Positions 31,517 to 39,716 of a DNA stretch of 64,000 nt are shown piece after piece. A program made the translations under genes and the position numbers. A model generated the notes under the pieces. It ran no database searches and was not told the origin of the DNA. It worked only from the letters and a program-made list of their open reading frames with translations. The DNA is taken from contig NZ_ATUD01000001.1 of assembly GCF_000420025.1 (NCBI RefSeq), forward strand, positions 558,001 through 622,000, in the 5' to 3' direction. Positions within the stretch are counted from its first letter, which is position 1; each line of letters begins with the position of its first letter. Origin of the DNA: Patulibacter americanus DSM 16676 (GTDB lineage Bacteria > Actinomycetota > Thermoleophilia > Solirubrobacterales > Solirubrobacteraceae).

Positions 31517-34312
31517 ATGCCCGAGACCCCCTCCACGCTCGACCGCGACACCGCCCTCCTCGAGCGCCTCCTGGGCGACGTCCTCGTCGAGCAGGAGGGC
31601 CCCGCGTTCCGCGACCGCGTCTTCTGGCTCCGCGAGCGCGCCGCCGCCCTGCGCGCCGACCCCTCCGCGCCCGACGGCGAGGAGCTGGTGCAGGCCGTCC
31701 GCCGGCTGTCCTCCTCCGACCTCGGCCCCGTCGTCCGCGCCTGCTCCGTGCAGCTGCAGCTGTCGAACATCGCGGAGGAGCTCGAGCGGCTGCGCCGCCG
31801 CCGTGCGCACGACGCCGACGATCAGGGCCCGCAGCGCGAATCCCTCGCCGCCGCGGCCGCCGCGACGGCCGGGATCCCGCAGAGCCGCCGCGCCCAGGCG
31901 CTGGCCGACCTCGACGTCGGCCTGGTGATGACGGCGCACCCCACCGAGGCCACGCGCCGCTCGATCTTCGACCACCAGCAGCGCGTGTGGGCGCTCATGG
32001 AGCACCTCGACGACCCGCGCGTCGGCCCGACCCGGCGCCGCGCGCTCGAGGCCGAGCTGCGCGAGGTCCTGACGGTCTGGTGGCAGACCGACGACGTCCG
32101 CGCCCGCCGCCCGCGCCCGGACGACGAGGTCCGCCGCACGCTCCTGCACGTGGAATCGGTGCTCTACGACGCGGTCCCGGACTTCCTGACGGAGCTCGAG
32201 ACCACGCTGGGCGTGACGCTCGACGGCGGGGCTGTGGTGCCGCCCGGCGCCCCCGATCCGGCCTCCGTCCCCGCCCCCGGGCGCCAGGACCCGACCGCTG
32301 GCGGCGCCGCGGGCGCCGGCCGCGAGGGCCGTGCCACCGCCGCGCACGCCGGCCGCGGTGGCCGGGCGGGCCGCGTCGGCCGCGCGCCCATCGGCTTCGG
32401 CTCGTGGGCGGGCGGCGACATGGACGGCAACCCCAACGTCGGCCCGGACACGATCGCCGAGACGCTCAACCGCCACCGCCGCACGGCCCTGCGGCTGCTG
32501 GGCGAGCGGGTCGACGCCCTGGCCGTCTTCTTCTCCCAGGCGGACGACCGCGTCTTCGTCACCCAGGAGCTGCGGGCCTCGATCGAGCGCGACGAGCGCC
32601 AGCTGCCCCGCGTGACGTTCCCGGGCGCGAGCGCGAACGAGCCGTTCCGCCGCAAGCTCACGTTCGTCGCCGCCCGCCTGGACCGCGCCGCGCAGGGCGG
32701 CGAGGGCGGCTACGCGGGGGTCGACGAGCTGATCGCCGACCTCGAGCTGCTGCGCGCGTCGTGCAGCTCGTCCCGCGTCGCGCACGGCCGGATCTCGCGC
32801 CTGCTCGCCCAGGCGCGGACCTTCGGGTTCATCGTCGCCGCGCTCGACGTCCGCCAGTCCGCGGGCCCGCTGCAGCACGCGACCGCGCACCTCATCGAGG
32901 GCTACGCCGACGCGGACGAGCGCGGCCGGCAGGAGCTGCTGGTCGCCGCGCTGAACGGTCCCCCCTCCTACGTGCCGGAGCCGGAGGACGACGAGGCCCG
33001 CGGCACGATCGCGGGGATCGCCGCCGTCGGCCGCGCCGTCGCCGACCACGGCCCCGAGGCCATCGGCCGGCTGATCATCGCCATGGCGCGCCAGCCCTCC
33101 GACGTCCTGTGCACGCAGTTCCTCCTGCGCCACACCGCCCCGGACGAGCACGGCGCGACCACGAGCGGCGTCGCCCCGGCCGTCCCGATCGTCCCGCTCT
33201 TCGAGACGGTCGACGACCTCGAGGGCGCCGAGGGAACGATGGGCGACCTCTACGCGACCGCGCCCTACGCGGCGCACCTCGAGCGGTGCGGCGGGTCGCA
33301 GGAGATCATGCTCGGGTACTCCGACTCCGCGAAGGACGGCGGGTTCATCGCCTCCCAGTGGGGGCTCTACGGCGCGCAGGAGCGGCTCGTCGCCCAGGCC
33401 GACGCGCAGGGCATCTCGGTGCGGTTCTTCCACGGCCGGGGCGGCTCGACCTCGCGCGGCGGCGGCCCGCACCACCGGGCGATCCTGTCCCAGCCGCCCG
33501 GCTCCGTCCGCGGCCGTATCGCGATCACGGAGCAGGGCGAGACGCTCTCGCAGCGCTACCCGCACCCCGAGCTGGCGGTGCGCTCGCTCGAGCAGACGGT
33601 CTCCGCCGTCGTGCTCGCCACGCTGACCCCGGCCGACGGCCCGCCGGACCGCTACCGCTCGGCGCTGGACGACCTGACGCGGATCTCGCGCGAGACGTAC
33701 CGCGCCCTGGTCTTCGAGGACGAGCGGTTCCCGCGCCTGTTGCACCAGGCCTCGCCGCTGGCGGAGCTCTCGGCGATGAACATCGGGTCGCGCCCGGCCA
33801 AGCGCGGCGGCACGACCGGCGTCGACGGTCTGCGCGCGATCCCGTGGGTGTTCTCCTGGATGCAGAACCGCCTGCTGCTGCCCGCCTGGTACGGCACGGG
33901 GACCGCCCTGGAGCAGGGCGACCGCGACCTGCAGCGCGAGATGGTGGAGAAGTGGCCGTTCTTCCGCACCATCGTCTCCATGCTCGAGATGTCGCTGTTC
34001 AAGAGCGACCTCGGCGTGGCCGAGCGCTACCTCGAGCTCGTCGACGAGGACGTCCGCCCCCTGTGGGAACCGATCCGCGCCGAGCACGAGCGGGTCCAGT
34101 CCGTCGTCCTCGAGATCCGCGGCACCCCGGAGCTGCTCGACCGCACCCCGGCCCTGCAGCGCCGCCTCGCCCACCGCAACCCCTGGATCGACCCCCTCTC
34201 CCACATTCAGGTCGCGCTCCTGCGCCGGAGCCGCGAGGGCGACGAGAACGCCCAGGGGCCGCTCCTGTCGACGATCGGCGGGATCGCGGCGGGGATGCGC
34301 AATACGGGCTAG
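31517..34312 (+). CDS. ppc: Phosphoenolpyruvate carboxylase
   Basis: A 931-residue anaplerotic enzyme that adds bicarbonate to PEP to give oxaloacetate. All main motifs are present: VMTAHPTEATRRS with catalytic His141, SWAGGDMDGNPNVG near 297-308, LGYSDSAKDGG, FHGRGGSTSRGGGP with the essential arginine/glycine loop, GSRPAKR, and QNRLLLPAWYGTG toward the end. Two features differ from textbook forms: the usual GGDRDGNP has Met in place of Arg, and residues about 239-290 are a Gly/Ala/Pro/Arg-rich insertion between the TLGVTLDG segment and that motif. Start at ATG 31517; a GTG 18 bases upstream is possible. Not operonic with its neighbours except the small gene 11 bases downstream. Confidence 0.94.
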   Translation: MPETPSTLDRDTALLERLLGDVLVEQEGPAFRDRVFWLRERAAALRADPSAPDGEELVQAVRRLSSSDLGPVVRACSVQLQLSNIAEELERLRRRRAHDADDQGPQRESLAAAAAATAGIPQSRRAQALADLDVGLVMTAHPTEATRRSIFDHQQRVWALMEHLDDPRVGPTRRRALEAELREVLTVWWQTDDVRARRPRPDDEVRRTLLHVESVLYDAVPDFLTELETTLGVTLDGGAVVPPGAPDPASVPAPGRQDPTAGGAAGAGREGRATAAHAGRGGRAGRVGRAPIGFGSWAGGDMDGNPNVGPDTIAETLNRHRRTALRLLGERVDALAVFFSQADDRVFVTQELRASIERDERQLPRVTFPGASANEPFRRKLTFVAARLDRAAQGGEGGYAGVDELIADLELLRASCSSSRVAHGRISRLLAQARTFGFIVAALDVRQSAGPLQHATAHLIEGYADADERGRQELLVAALNGPPSYVPEPEDDEARGTIAGIAAVGRAVADHGPEAIGRLIIAMARQPSDVLCTQFLLRHTAPDEHGATTSGVAPAVPIVPLFETVDDLEGAEGTMGDLYATAPYAAHLERCGGSQEIMLGYSDSAKDGGFIASQWGLYGAQERLVAQADAQGISVRFFHGRGGSTSRGGGPHHRAILSQPPGSVRGRIAITEQGETLSQRYPHPELAVRSLEQTVSAVVLATLTPADGPPDRYRSALDDLTRISRETYRALVFEDERFPRLLHQASPLAELSAMNIGSRPAKRGGTTGVDGLRAIPWVFSWMQNRLLLPAWYGTGTALEQGDRDLQREMVEKWPFFRTIVSMLEMSLFKSDLGVAERYLELVDEDVRPLWEPIRAEHERVQSVVLEIRGTPELLDRTPALQRRLAHRNPWIDPLSHIQVALLRRSREGDENAQGPLLSTIGGIAAGMRNTG

Positions 34313-34323
34313 GGTCGCCGTCG

Positions 34324-34593
34324 ATGTTCGCCGACCGCCCGCCACGGCTCATCCCCGCGCGGCCGGCCGTCGTCGCCTTCGCCGTCTGCGTCGTACTGGG
34401 GATGGTTGCGGACCTCGCGCTGGCCGCCGAGACCTTCCGGTGGGTCGGCCCGGCGGTCTACCTCGTGGCGGGTGCCGTCGTGCTCCTCGCCGACCTGCCG
34501 CCGACACGGCGACCCGGGTGGCGCCTCATCCAGGTCGCCACCGGTGGGGGATGTGTCGCGAGCGGGATATGGATCGCCCTGGGCGGTGCCTGA
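34324..34593 (+). CDS. Small three-helix membrane protein
   Basis: An 89-residue protein starting 11 bases after the ppc stop. It has three hydrophobic segments (about 14-35, 41-59 and 70-88) joined by short basic loops, with no recognised motif. The small gap to ppc and 2-base gap to the next gene suggest one transcript, but the partners are functionally unrelated, so no role can be assigned. Confidence 0.6.
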   Translation: MFADRPPRLIPARPAVVAFAVCVVLGMVADLALAAETFRWVGPAVYLVAGAVVLLADLPPTRRPGWRLIQVATGGGCVASGIWIALGGA

Positions 34594-34595
34594 CC

Positions 34596-35144
34596 GTGCG
34601 ATCCGCGCAGACCTTGAGCGAGGCCGACCGACGCACCGTCGCGGCCTGGGCCGCCGACTGCGCGGAGCGGACGCTCGGGCTCTTCGAGGCCGAGGTGCCG
34701 GGGGACGACGGACCCCGCCGGGCGATCGCGCGGGCACGCGCCTTCGCCCGCGGCGAGCTCGACGTCGCGGAGGAGATCCGCAGGCGGTTCGACAGCGACG
34801 GCGCGACGCGCAGCCGGCACTCGCCCGCGGCGTTCGCTGCGGCGAAGGCGGCCGGACAGGCCGCCGCGGTGCCCCACATGGGCGCGCACGCCTTCGGGGC
34901 CGCGGCGTACGCCGCCAAGGCGGTGCGCCTTGCCGCGCCCGACCGCGAGGACGCGGTGGCCGAGGAGCTCTGCTGGCAGCTCGGCCGGATCACCCCGCCG
35001 GTGCGGGACGCGCTGCGTCAGCTCCCGCCCGTCGGCGAGCACCGCGCCGGCCCGCTCGGCCCGGGTCTGCTCGCGTCGGGGCTGCTGGGCTCCGTCATCC
35101 GCGAGCTGCAGGCCGGTCTCGCGGACGCCAACCGGCGTGGCTGA
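34596..35144 (+). CDS. Imm-5-like putative immunity protein
   Basis: A 182-residue helical protein beginning with GTG 34596. The order of conserved blocks is TVAAWAADCAERTLGLFE, DDGPRRAIARARAFARGE, SRHSPAAFAAAKAAGQAAA and PHMGAHAFGAAAYAAKAVRL, which matches the Imm-5-like domain family of putative immunity proteins: a W-A-A-D-C-A-E-R start and repeated Ala-rich helices. No toxin or polymorphic-toxin gene is nearby; many of these proteins are stand-alone in actinobacteria. It is 2 bases downstream of the small membrane protein and converges with the ABC ATPase gene. Confidence 0.7.
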   Translation: MRSAQTLSEADRRTVAAWAADCAERTLGLFEAEVPGDDGPRRAIARARAFARGELDVAEEIRRRFDSDGATRSRHSPAAFAAAKAAGQAAAVPHMGAHAFGAAAYAAKAVRLAAPDREDAVAEELCWQLGRITPPVRDALRQLPPVGEHRAGPLGPGLLASGLLGSVIRELQAGLADANRRG

Positions 35145-35147
35145 CCC

Positions 35148-35915
35148 TCAGGCGTAGCTGCCGATCCGCTCCCCCACGTGCCGCCGGAACTCCGCGAAGG
35201 CCGGGTCCAGGCGCAGCGCGGCGTCGCGGGTGTCCGGATCGAACGGCACGGGCTCGTCGAGCACGACGCGCCCGGGCCGGGGGCTCATCACGAGGACGCG
35301 CGTGCCCAGGTAGGCGGCCTCCTCGACGCTGTGGGTCACGAAGACCACGGTCTTGCCCGAGCCGCGCCAAATCCGCAGGAGCTCGTCCTGCAGGCGCTCG
35401 CGGGTCAGGGCGTCGAGCGCGCCGAACGGCTCGTCCATCAGGAGCACGTCCGGGTCGTTCGCCAGCACGCGGGCGATCTGGGTCCGCTGCTGCATCCCGC
35501 CGGAGAGCTCGTAGGGGGCCGCGTCGCCGAAGTCGCTCAGGCCGACGAGCGCCAGGTGCCGATCGGCGATCTCGTGCCGCTCGCGCCGGCCCGCCCCGCG
35601 CAGCTGCGGCCCGAGCGCCACGTTGTCGCGCACGGACTTCCACGGGTAGAGGTTCGGCTGCTGGAAGACGACCCCGCGGTCCGGCGACGGACCGGCGATG
35701 GCGTCGCCACCGACCGTCGCGACGCCCGACGACGGCTGGAGGAACCCCGCGAGGATCTGCAGCACCGTCGTCTTGCCGCACCCCGACGGGCCGACCACCG
35801 ACACGAACTCCCCCGGCTCGATCGTCAGGTCGACGCCGGTGAGCGCGTCGACGTCGGCGCCGCGCCCGCGGTACCGGTGGCCGACATCCCGGAGCTCGAT
35901 GCGGTGGCCGGCCAT
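35148..35915 (-). CDS. ABC transporter ATP-binding protein (nitrate/sulfonate/taurine type)
   Basis: A 255-residue ATPase. Walker A GPSGCGKTT (42-50), signature LSGGMQQRTQIARVL, Walker B DVLLMDEPFGALD and the switch HSVEEA are intact. The DEPFGALD and LSGGMQQR forms are typical of the SsuB/TauB/NrtD group. The start is one base after the stop of the substrate-binding protein, in the order permease, binding protein, ATPase. It drives import using ATP on the cytoplasmic side of the membrane. Confidence 0.92.
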   Translation of the reverse strand: MAGHRIELRDVGHRYRGRGADVDALTGVDLTIEPGEFVSVVGPSGCGKTTVLQILAGFLQPSSGVATVGGDAIAGPSPDRGVVFQQPNLYPWKSVRDNVALGPQLRGAGRRERHEIADRHLALVGLSDFGDAAPYELSGGMQQRTQIARVLANDPDVLLMDEPFGALDALTRERLQDELLRIWRGSGKTVVFVTHSVEEAAYLGTRVLVMSPRPGRVVLDEPVPFDPDTRDAALRLDPAFAEFRRHVGERIGSYA

Positions 35916-35916
35916 G

Positions 35917-36981
35917 TCAGCGCGTGCTTCCCGCGACGGCCTGCGCCGGGGCCGCGTCCGCCGCGCCGGTGTAGGCCTCGTCCGGCTTGACCGCGGGGAT
36001 CTGCCCGACGGCCTTGTTGAACGCCGCGGTGCTCAGCAGGTCCTTGCCCAGCGCCCCGCCGAGCGCGTCCGGGCCGGCCTGGGCCCCGGCGTCCAGGAAC
36101 TCGAGCCCCTTGATCTGCTCGGCCACCTCGTCGGCCGACAGGTTCAGCTCCGCGCCGATCGCCTTCGTGGCCGTGGCGGGGTCGTCCTTCAGCAGCTTCA
36201 CGGCGGCGTCCTGCTGCGCCACCCACGTCTGCAGCGCGTCGGGATACTGCTTCGCGAACTCGTCCGAGACCACGGCGAGGTCGTACGTGCGGTGCCCCGC
36301 GGCGGCCTGCTTCGCGCTGTCGGTGATGACCGTCCCGCCCTGCTTCACGAGCGTCGCCAGCGTCGGGTTCCAGACGTAGGCGGCGTCGATGTCGCCCCGC
36401 TCCCAGGCGGCCGCGATGTCGGCCGGCTCGGCGTCGATGATCTTCACGTCCTGCTGCGCCACGCCGGCGTCCTTCAGCGCGGCGAGCAGCGAGTAGTGGG
36501 TCGTCGACGCCAGCGGCGCGGCGATCTTCTTGCCCTTCAGGTCGGCGAGCGTGCTGATGCCGCCCTTCGCGACGAGCGCCTCGGCGCTGCCGATGACGTC
36601 GTGGATCCACGGCACGCGGTACTCGATGCCCTGCGAGATGCCGCGCGAGACGGGGCTCGAGCCGGCCAGGCCAATGTCGAGGCTGCCGCCGGCGAAGGCC
36701 TCATTCAACGATCCGCCCGAGTCGAACTGCTTCCACTCGATCTTCGTGTCCGGCAGGGCCTTCTCGAGCAGCCGTTGGTGCTTGACGACCAGGTCGCCGT
36801 TCGGGATCGCCTGGTAGCCGATGGTCAGCGACGCGGGCGCCTTCGTGCCGCCCTCGGCCGCGGCGTTCGTCGTCGACTCGGCGTCGTCGCCGCCGCACGC
36901 CGCGAGCAGGAGCGTCGCCACGAGGGCGAGGAGGAGCAGGGGGACGGTCGCCGCTGAGCGCCGTCGGACGGTGTGGGTCAT
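35917..36981 (-). CDS. ABC transporter substrate-binding lipoprotein (sulfonate/taurine/nitrate type)
   Basis: A 354-residue protein. The N-terminus has a basic start, a hydrophobic segment (PLLLLALVATLLLAAC) and a lipobox ending in LLAAC-GG, so the mature protein is lipid-anchored. The mature part resembles TauA/SsuA: TIGYQAIPNGDLVVKHQRLL near the start, VEWKQFDSGGSLNEAFAGG-like text (residues 75-95), and the DIGLAGSSPVSRGISQG and VPWIHDVIGSAEALV segments. The ligand could be taurine, an alkanesulfonate or nitrate. Its stop is one base from the ATPase start; the permease gene lies 109 bases upstream. Confidence 0.88.
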   Translation of the reverse strand: MTHTVRRRSAATVPLLLLALVATLLLAACGGDDAESTTNAAAEGGTKAPASLTIGYQAIPNGDLVVKHQRLLEKALPDTKIEWKQFDSGGSLNEAFAGGSLDIGLAGSSPVSRGISQGIEYRVPWIHDVIGSAEALVAKGGISTLADLKGKKIAAPLASTTHYSLLAALKDAGVAQQDVKIIDAEPADIAAAWERGDIDAAYVWNPTLATLVKQGGTVITDSAKQAAAGHRTYDLAVVSDEFAKQYPDALQTWVAQQDAAVKLLKDDPATATKAIGAELNLSADEVAEQIKGLEFLDAGAQAGPDALGGALGKDLLSTAAFNKAVGQIPAVKPDEAYTGAADAAPAQAVAGSTR

Positions 36982-37090
36982 GGGGTCTCCGGGGTGGTGG
37001 TGAGGAGGGGAAGAGGGGATGCGTGGCGCCGCGGGCGACGGGCCGCGGCCGGGCGACGGGCGACGCAGGACGACGGGCGGAGCGGGCGCA

Positions 37091-37951
37091 TCAGGCGCGG
37101 CCCTTCCACGGGACGGCGCGGCGCTCGACCGCCTTCACGGCCTGGTCGAGGGCGATCGCGGTCAGCCCGATGACGAGGATGCAGAGCACCGCCACGTCGG
37201 TCTGCTGGAACTTCTTCGTCGTCCACGCGAGGCCGCCGATGCCGGGAATACCGTCGACGGTCTCGGCGGCGACGATCGTCGTCCACGCGAACCCGAGCGA
37301 GAGCCGGATGCCGGTGAACAGCTCGGGCAGGACGGAGGGCAGCGTCACGTGGCGGATGACGCCGAGCCGGCCGGCCCCGAGCGCGTGCGCGGCGTCGATC
37401 CGGTCGCGTCGGATCCCCTCCACCCCGCTCACGACGGACAGCGCGATGGGCGCGAACGCGGCGAGGAACAGCAGCCAGACCTTCGACGTGTCCTCGATGC
37501 CGAACCAGATGATGAGCAGGCTGAAGTAGGCCAGCGGCGGCAGCGCACGGATGAAGTTCACGTACGGCTCGACGATGACCCGGAACGGCCGGACGGTCGC
37601 CAGCAGCAGCCCGAGTGGGATCCCGACGACGATCGCCAACCCGACGCCGAGCCCGATCCGCCGCAGGCTCGCGCCGAGGTGCTCCCACAGGTAGTAGCCC
37701 GAGAGCCCCTTCTGGCCGTCGTGCACCGACACGGAGTCGACGAAGCGGTCCCACACCGCCGTCGGCTTGGGGACGAACAGCTCGGACCACACCTGCAGCT
37801 CGGTCACGAGCCACCAGGCGACCAGCAGCACCGCGAGGGAGAGCAGGCGGTAGCCGACCCGCCGGGCGAGCGGCGCCCAAGGGCGCGAGGGTCCCGCGCC
37901 CGCATCGGCGACCGCTGGTCGCCGGCTATTCACGGTAAAGCCGATAGGCAT
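37091..37951 (-). CDS. ABC transporter permease (SsuC/TauC-like)
   Basis: A 286-residue inner-membrane protein with about six helices. The binding-protein-dependent transport signature EGIRRDRIDAAHALGAGR (about residues 183-200) contains the EAA-type loop that docks to the ATPase, and FTGIRLSLGFAWTTIVAAET is the conserved helix of the TauC/SsuC group. The start at ATG 37951 gives an N-terminal basic tail; a GTG at 37933 is an alternative. It is the promoter-proximal gene of the importer, and an inverted repeat spans its start codon. Confidence 0.9.
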   Translation of the reverse strand: MPIGFTVNSRRPAVADAGAGPSRPWAPLARRVGYRLLSLAVLLVAWWLVTELQVWSELFVPKPTAVWDRFVDSVSVHDGQKGLSGYYLWEHLGASLRRIGLGVGLAIVVGIPLGLLLATVRPFRVIVEPYVNFIRALPPLAYFSLLIIWFGIEDTSKVWLLFLAAFAPIALSVVSGVEGIRRDRIDAAHALGAGRLGVIRHVTLPSVLPELFTGIRLSLGFAWTTIVAAETVDGIPGIGGLAWTTKKFQQTDVAVLCILVIGLTAIALDQAVKAVERRAVPWKGRA

Positions 37952-37961
37952 TGCGGCTTTA
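37936..37961 (+). promoter_or_regulatory. Inverted repeat over the ABC permease start
   Basis: TAAAGCCG (37936-37943) and CGGCTTTA (37954-37961) are perfect 8-bp arms around a 10-base centre that contains the CAT complement of the permease ATG. Placed here, a bound protein would block transcription entry or translation of the importer operon. Confidence 0.5.
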
Positions 37962-38080
37962 TGGCCGATGCAGCCGAGACGCACCGTCCCGCCTGCCGGG
38001 CCGCCACGTTCGCCCGGCCGCCCCCGCACGCCGCCGCGCCACCTCCCCCGCCGCGCCATCCGCCGCACTACGCTGCGCCC

Positions 38081-39256
38081 ATGGCCACGCCCGAGCTCCC
38101 CCTGAGCGTCTACCAGTTCGAGATCTACGGGAAGGGCCTCGGCGGCGAGCGGCCGCTGCTGCCGACGTCGTACGAGGGGCTGCGCGCGCGGGCCGAGGCC
38201 GAGCTCTCCGACGCCGCCTACGGCTACGTGGCCGGCGGCGCGGGCGAGGAGCGCACGATGCGCGACAACCGCGCCGCGTTCGACCGCCACCGCCTGCTGC
38301 CGCGGATGCTCGGCGAGGTCGCCCAGCGCGACCTGAAGACGACGGTCTGCAACACGACGCTGAACGCGCCGATCGTGCTCGGCCCGGTCGGCGTGCTCTC
38401 GATCGTGCACCCCGACGGCGAGCTGGCCGTCGCGCGCGCCGCCGAGGAGGTCGGCATCACGCACTGCCTGAGCAACGCGGCGTCGACGACGATGGAGGCG
38501 GTGGCCGAGGCTACGCCGACCGCGCCGCGGTGGTTCCAGCTCTACCCGCCGAACGATCCCGAGGTGCGCCGCAGCCTCGTCGCCCGGGCCGAGGCCGCCG
38601 GCAACGAGGCGATCGTCGTCACCCTCGACACGCTCACGATGCCGTGGCGCCCCCGCGACATCCAGACGGCGTACCTGCCGTTCCTGCTCGGCGAGGGCAT
38701 CGCGAACTACACCGCCGACCCGGTCTTCCGCTCCAAGCTCGAGAAGACCCCGGAGGAGGACCCGCAGGCCGCGATCGGCCTGTGGGCGATGACGTTCCCG
38801 AACCCGGCGATGAGCTGGGACGACCTCGCCGCCCTGCGCTCCGAGACCACGCTGCCCCTGATCGTGAAGGGCATCCTCCACCCCGACGACGCCCGCCGCG
38901 CGATCGACCTCGGCATCGACGGCATCGTCGTCTCGAACCACGGGGGACGCCAGGTCGACGGCTCCGTCGCCGCCCTGGACCAGCTCCCCGCCGTGGTCGC
39001 CGCGGTCCCGGACGGCACGCCGGTGCTGGTCGACTCGGGCGTCCGCACGGGCTCCGACGTGCTGAAGGCCCTGGCCCTCGGCGCCCGCGCGGTGATGGTG
39101 GCGCGACCCTGGGTGTGGGGACTGGCGCTCGAGGGGCAGGCCGGGGTGACGCAGGTCGTGAAGTCGCTGCTGGCGGACTTCGACCTTTCGATGGCGATGT
39201 GCGGGGTGGCGAGCGTGGCGGACGTGAACGCGGACGTCCTGGTCCCGGCCCCGTAG
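38081..39256 (+). CDS. FMN-dependent alpha-hydroxy acid oxidase, lactate 2-monooxygenase-like
   Basis: A 391-residue FMN enzyme. It begins SVYQFEIYGKGLGGERPLLP (residues 9-28), a start seen in lactate 2-monooxygenases, then YVAGGAGEERTMRDNRAAFDR, GPVGVLSIVHPDGELA, WFQLYPPNDPE, VTLDTLTMPWRPRDIQTAYL, and the active-site block IVVSNHGGRQVDG with the catalytic His and the FMN phosphate-binding DSGVRTGSDVLKALALGA region. It oxidises an L-2-hydroxy acid, lactate or a related acid. It is divergent from the sulfonate-type importer, which could hint at a sulfonated hydroxy acid, but that is speculative. Confidence 0.9.
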   Translation: MATPELPLSVYQFEIYGKGLGGERPLLPTSYEGLRARAEAELSDAAYGYVAGGAGEERTMRDNRAAFDRHRLLPRMLGEVAQRDLKTTVCNTTLNAPIVLGPVGVLSIVHPDGELAVARAAEEVGITHCLSNAASTTMEAVAEATPTAPRWFQLYPPNDPEVRRSLVARAEAAGNEAIVVTLDTLTMPWRPRDIQTAYLPFLLGEGIANYTADPVFRSKLEKTPEEDPQAAIGLWAMTFPNPAMSWDDLAALRSETTLPLIVKGILHPDDARRAIDLGIDGIVVSNHGGRQVDGSVAALDQLPAVVAAVPDGTPVLVDSGVRTGSDVLKALALGARAVMVARPWVWGLALEGQAGVTQVVKSLLADFDLSMAMCGVASVADVNADVLVPAP

Positions 39257-39268
39257 GGCCGGGACGGC

Positions 39269-39376
39269 TCACAGGTTGATCATGTGTCCCTCGAGGCCGT
39301 GGAAGGCCTCCTGGAGCGCCTCGGAGAGCGTCGGGTGGGAGTGGACGTTGCGCGAGAGCTCGAAGGCGCCGAGGTC
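39269..39376 (-). pseudogene. C-terminal remnant of dihydrolipoyl dehydrogenase
   Basis: On the minus strand, ending at a TGA at 39269-39271, a reading frame ends [19 protein letters not shown] followed by EGHMINL. This is the C-terminal end of dihydrolipoyl dehydrogenase, in which the H-x-H-P-T-L-S-E-x motif supplies the catalytic base histidine. Only about 25-35 residues are left; upstream sequence has no match to the enzyme and the rest of the gene is absent from the window. It is a decayed fragment or truncated relic. Confidence 0.7.
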
Positions 39377-39428
39377 CCACCGCTGCGCCAACGTCCCGCA
39401 CCGCAGGAGCGTCGACGACGCGGCCGCG

Positions 39429-39716
39429 AGCGAGCAGCTCGGCGGCATCCTCGGCGTCCCCCTGCTCGCCGGCGACGAGACGCTCGGGATCCTGCTGGCC
39501 GCCGACCGCCGACCGCGGAGCTTCCGGGTCGGCGAGGTCGAGCTCCTGGCCTCGCTCGCCGCGCACGCGGCGATCGCGATCCGCAACGCGCGCCCACAGC
39601 ACCACGCGCGCACCTGCGCGGAGCTGCACGTCCATGCCAACACGCTCTACCAACGCCTCGCCGCCGGCGATGAGCCCGCCGTCCCCGGCGACGCCCCCGC
39701 CGCCCTCCGCCCGTGA
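39429..39716 (+). pseudogene. Fragments of a GAF-PucR (CdaR-type) regulator
   Basis: Positions 39429-39596 encode the end of a GAF domain ([20 protein letters not shown] then [19 protein letters not shown]), and 39606-39662 a PucR-type C-terminal HTH ([16 protein letters not shown]), which in intact regulators lie well over 150 residues apart. The connecting domain and the N-terminus are missing, and no credible start codon remains, so it is a pseudogene with an internal deletion. Its stop overlaps the polyol dehydrogenase GTG by 4 bases, so the fragment is the relic of a gene once coupled to that enzyme. Confidence 0.65.

Noticed and set aside
37019..37090. A small gene between the ABC permease and binding protein
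   Set aside because: The 109-base gap is Arg/Gly-codon-like on both strands with no start plus ribosome site.
39276..39428. A start for the GAF/PucR fragment at the ATG near 39276
   Set aside because: The first 50 codons show no GAF similarity and overlap the lpd tail on the other strand; the real N-terminus is missing.
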